Of a stretch of DNA of 7,492 bases, positions 5,553 to 7,492 are shown in pieces. Position numbers and translations under genes: made by a program. Below the pieces are notes generated by a model. That model was not told where the DNA came from. It saw only the letters and a program-made list of their open reading frames with translations, and searched no databases. The DNA is from an uncultured Selenomonadaceae bacterium (lineage in GTDB: Bacteria; Bacillota; Negativicutes; Selenomonadales; Selenomonadaceae). Position 1 is the first letter of the stretch; each line of letters opens with the position of its first letter. The DNA lies in the NCBI GenBank assembly GCA_958415865.1, contig CATYZV010000080.1, positions 1-7,492 on the forward strand. The letters are read 5' to 3'.

Positions 5553-7451
5553 AATTGGCAAGAGTTAAGCGAAAAATTTTCTTCAGTGAAGATGATAGTA
5601 ATATCAGGCATATTTTTGGCCATTAGTCTGGTGCTGATGCTTTCAGATATAAAGCTGCCTGTCGACCCGGCTTGGGTAACCGTCATAATATCCGGCTATC
5701 CGCTGATTTACGAAGCGGCTGCGGCACTGTTTAAAGAACACCGCATTACCTCAGCACTTTTGATCACGATGGCGATTTTAGCATCCATTGCCATCGGCGA
5801 ATTGTTTGCCGCCGGCGAAGTTGCCTTCATAATGGCAATCGGCGAAATACTAGAAGAAAAAACCGTCAACCGCGCCCGCAAAGGTCTATCCAAACTCATT
5901 GAACTTGCACCGCAGAAAGGCCGCAAGCTCGTAAAGCAGAACGGGGAAGTGCTGGAAGTCGAAATAGATGCGAGCCAAGTGCAGATAGGCGACGTGCTGC
6001 GCGTGCGCCCCGGCGAACAGATACCCGCCGACGGCAGGATTGTAGCAGGCACAACCTCAGTCGACCAGTCCGTCATGACAGGCGAATCCCTGCCCGTGGA
6101 CAAGAGCGTGGGCGATGAAGTATTCTGCGGCACCATGAACTGCTTCGGCTCCATCGACATCGAAGCAGTCAAAGCAGGCTCCGACTCCTCGCTCCAGCGT
6201 CTTATCGACATGGTAAAAGAAGCAGAGCAGAAGAAAGCACCGATGCAGCGCATAGTCGATAAATGGGCTGAATGGCTCGTGCCGATTTCCCTATTGACGG
6301 CAATCCTCACCACGGTCATAAGCTATAATATGGGCATTGAACAGATGGATGCACTGATGCGCGGCGTTACCATACTCGTCGTATTCTGCCCCTGCGCCCT
6401 CGCCCTTGCCACGCCGACTTCCATAATGGCGGCTATAGGGCAGGCTACAAAATTCGGTGTCATCGTCAAATCCGGCGAAGCCCTAGAAAAAATGGGCAAA
6501 GTTGACACCATAGCCTTCGATAAGACAGGCACCTTGACCTACGGCAAATTGGAATTAAGCGATGTCATTTCTTTGAATGATAATATAACTAAGCGTGAAC
6601 TGCTGCGCCTTGCCGCCTCCGCCGAAGCAAAGAGCGAACATCCGCTGGGCAAAGCAATAACAGCGTACGCCGAAGCGCAAAATATCGAGCTGATAGACAG
6701 CGATGTATTCAAAATGGAATCCGGCAAAGGCATTTACGCCGAAATCAACGGCAAAAAAATCCTCTGCGGCAATGAAAAATACCTAGCTGAACACGGCATA
6801 ACAGCCGATGCAGCACTGGAAGAAAAACTAAATGCACTGCGTCTGCAAGGTAAAGCCTCCGTACTCACCGCCATCGACGGCAGCTGCGCCGGCATCCTCG
6901 CCCTCTCCGACCGCCTGCGCCCCGCCGCCAAAGACATGGTGCGCGACCTCTACAAGCTCGATACCAGCGTCGTACTGCTGACCGGCGACCACAGAAATAC
7001 AGCCATGTACTTTGCCAAACAAGTCAACATCACCAAAATCCGCGCTGACCTGCTGCCCGAAGGCAAAGTCGCCAACATCGAAGACCTCCAAAAATCAGGG
7101 CAGAAAGTCTGCATGATAGGCGACGGCGTAAACGACGCGCCCGCCCTCAAGACAGCCGACGTAGGCGTAGCCATGGGCACCATGGGCAGCGACATAGCCG
7201 TCGATGCCGCCGACATAGCACTGATGAATGACGACATCTCCAAAATACCGTACCTCAAAAAACTCTCCCGCTCCACGCTCAATACCATCAAAGGCAACAT
7301 CACCGCCGCAATGACCATCAACGCCATAGCCGTAGCACTCTCCATAGCAGGCGTACTCAATCCCATAACAGGCGCACTCGTCCACAACATCGGCTCCGTC
7401 CTCGTCATCTTAAATGCAGCACTGCTCTACGATAGAAAATTTAAGATTTGA
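5550..7451 (+). CDS. Heavy-metal-translocating P1B-type ATPase
   Basis: This membrane pump is 633 residues long from the ATG at 5550. That start is fixed by AGGAGG (5537-5542), seven bases upstream; an in-frame TTG at 5514 lies before this site and is unlikely. Predicted helices are at about 15-31, 41-61, 68-84, 86-102, 241-260, 271-296, 580-600 and 604-626. The actuator TGES is at 177-180, the ion-binding CPC at 280-282 and the phosphorylation motif DKTGT at 324-328. The SEHPLG nucleotide-site histidine is at 364, followed by TGD (478-480) and GDGVNDAP (524-531). All catalytic motifs are present, so it should use ATP to export a soft or transition metal. There is no N-terminal CxxC or His-rich metal domain. 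Helix 7 has Asn591 and helix 8 has HNIGS (612-616), fitting neither the Cu+ class (YN, MxxSS) nor the Zn/Cd class (Lys, Asp). The substrate therefore remains open. Confidence 0.95.
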   Translation: MNWQELSEKFSSVKMIVISGIFLAISLVLMLSDIKLPVDPAWVTVIISGYPLIYEAAAALFKEHRITSALLITMAILASIAIGELFAAGEVAFIMAIGEILEEKTVNRARKGLSKLIELAPQKGRKLVKQNGEVLEVEIDASQVQIGDVLRVRPGEQIPADGRIVAGTTSVDQSVMTGESLPVDKSVGDEVFCGTMNCFGSIDIEAVKAGSDSSLQRLIDMVKEAEQKKAPMQRIVDKWAEWLVPISLLTAILTTVISYNMGIEQMDALMRGVTILVVFCPCALALATPTSIMAAIGQATKFGVIVKSGEALEKMGKVDTIAFDKTGTLTYGKLELSDVISLNDNITKRELLRLAASAEAKSEHPLGKAITAYAEAQNIELIDSDVFKMESGKGIYAEINGKKILCGNEKYLAEHGITADAALEEKLNALRLQGKASVLTAIDGSCAGILALSDRLRPAAKDMVRDLYKLDTSVVLLTGDHRNTAMYFAKQVNITKIRADLLPEGKVANIEDLQKSGQKVCMIGDGVNDAPALKTADVGVAMGTMGSDIAVDAADIALMNDDISKIPYLKKLSRSTLNTIKGNITAAMTINAIAVALSIAGVLNPITGALVHNIGSVLVILNAALLYDRKFKI

Positions 7452-7474
7452 TAAAAAAATAAAGCAAGGCAGGA

Positions 7475-7488
7475 AATACAGCTGTATT
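7475..7488. repeat. Perfect 14-base palindrome after the ATPase gene
   Basis: AATACAGCTGTATT is fully self-complementary and lies 23 bases after the ATPase stop, at the right edge of the window. It may be the start of a terminator or an operator of the next gene. Too little sequence follows to decide. Confidence 0.35.
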
Positions 7489-7492
7489 AATT

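Noticed and set aside
5384..5686. A 100-codon minus-strand open frame spanning the tetR-ATPase gap
   Set aside because: It overlaps the ATPase 5' end, the promoter and both palindromes. It has no family resemblance and is probably chance.
5708..6319. A 203-codon open frame opposite the ATPase, rich in Ser, Thr and Ala
   Set aside because: It is antisense to the well-supported actuator region of the ATPase and shows low-complexity composition typical of a shadow.

Overview
This 7.5 kb window looks like ordinary chromosome from a low-to-mid GC Bacillota bacterium. SepF, RbgA/YlqF, strong AGGAGG ribosome binding sites and a TTG start all fit that phylum. The roughly balanced base composition of the genes, with AT-rich gaps, would fit a member of the Negativicutes, but that finer placement is a low-confidence guess. 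I see no rRNA, tRNA, CRISPR array, insertion sequence or phage gene. I did not find a convincing new multi-gene system; the interest lies in the regulatory DNA and in an atypical metal pump.

Layout, left to right. A LysR-type regulator (154-1029, +) has its own promoter and a hairpin-forming leader. It converges on sepF (1111-1605, -), a cell-division gene, and the two share a bidirectional terminator with nested stems. Next come two GTPase genes on the minus strand: typA/bipA (1811-3625, TTG start) and, upstream of it, rbgA/ylqF (3759-4637). Both products act on ribosomes or their assembly. typA has its own near-consensus promoter and a GC-rich terminator, but I see no terminator between rbgA and typA, so read-through is possible.

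A TetR-type regulator (4781-5344, -) is divergent from a heavy-metal P1B-type ATPase (5550-7451, +). The roughly 205 bp between them holds a sigma-70-type promoter for the ATPase and two separate palindromes. One is a plausible TetR operator. The other has the form ATACCC-N4-GGGTAT, similar to CsoR/CstR-type sites, and lies just after the predicted transcription start of the pump. The pump is probably a metal-efflux unit controlled by the TetR protein and perhaps by a second regulator encoded elsewhere. Its transmembrane metal-site residues match neither the Cu+ nor the Zn/Cd class cleanly.

No gap between genes exceeds 300 bases. Every gap larger than 100 bases has at least one recognisable promoter, terminator or palindrome.
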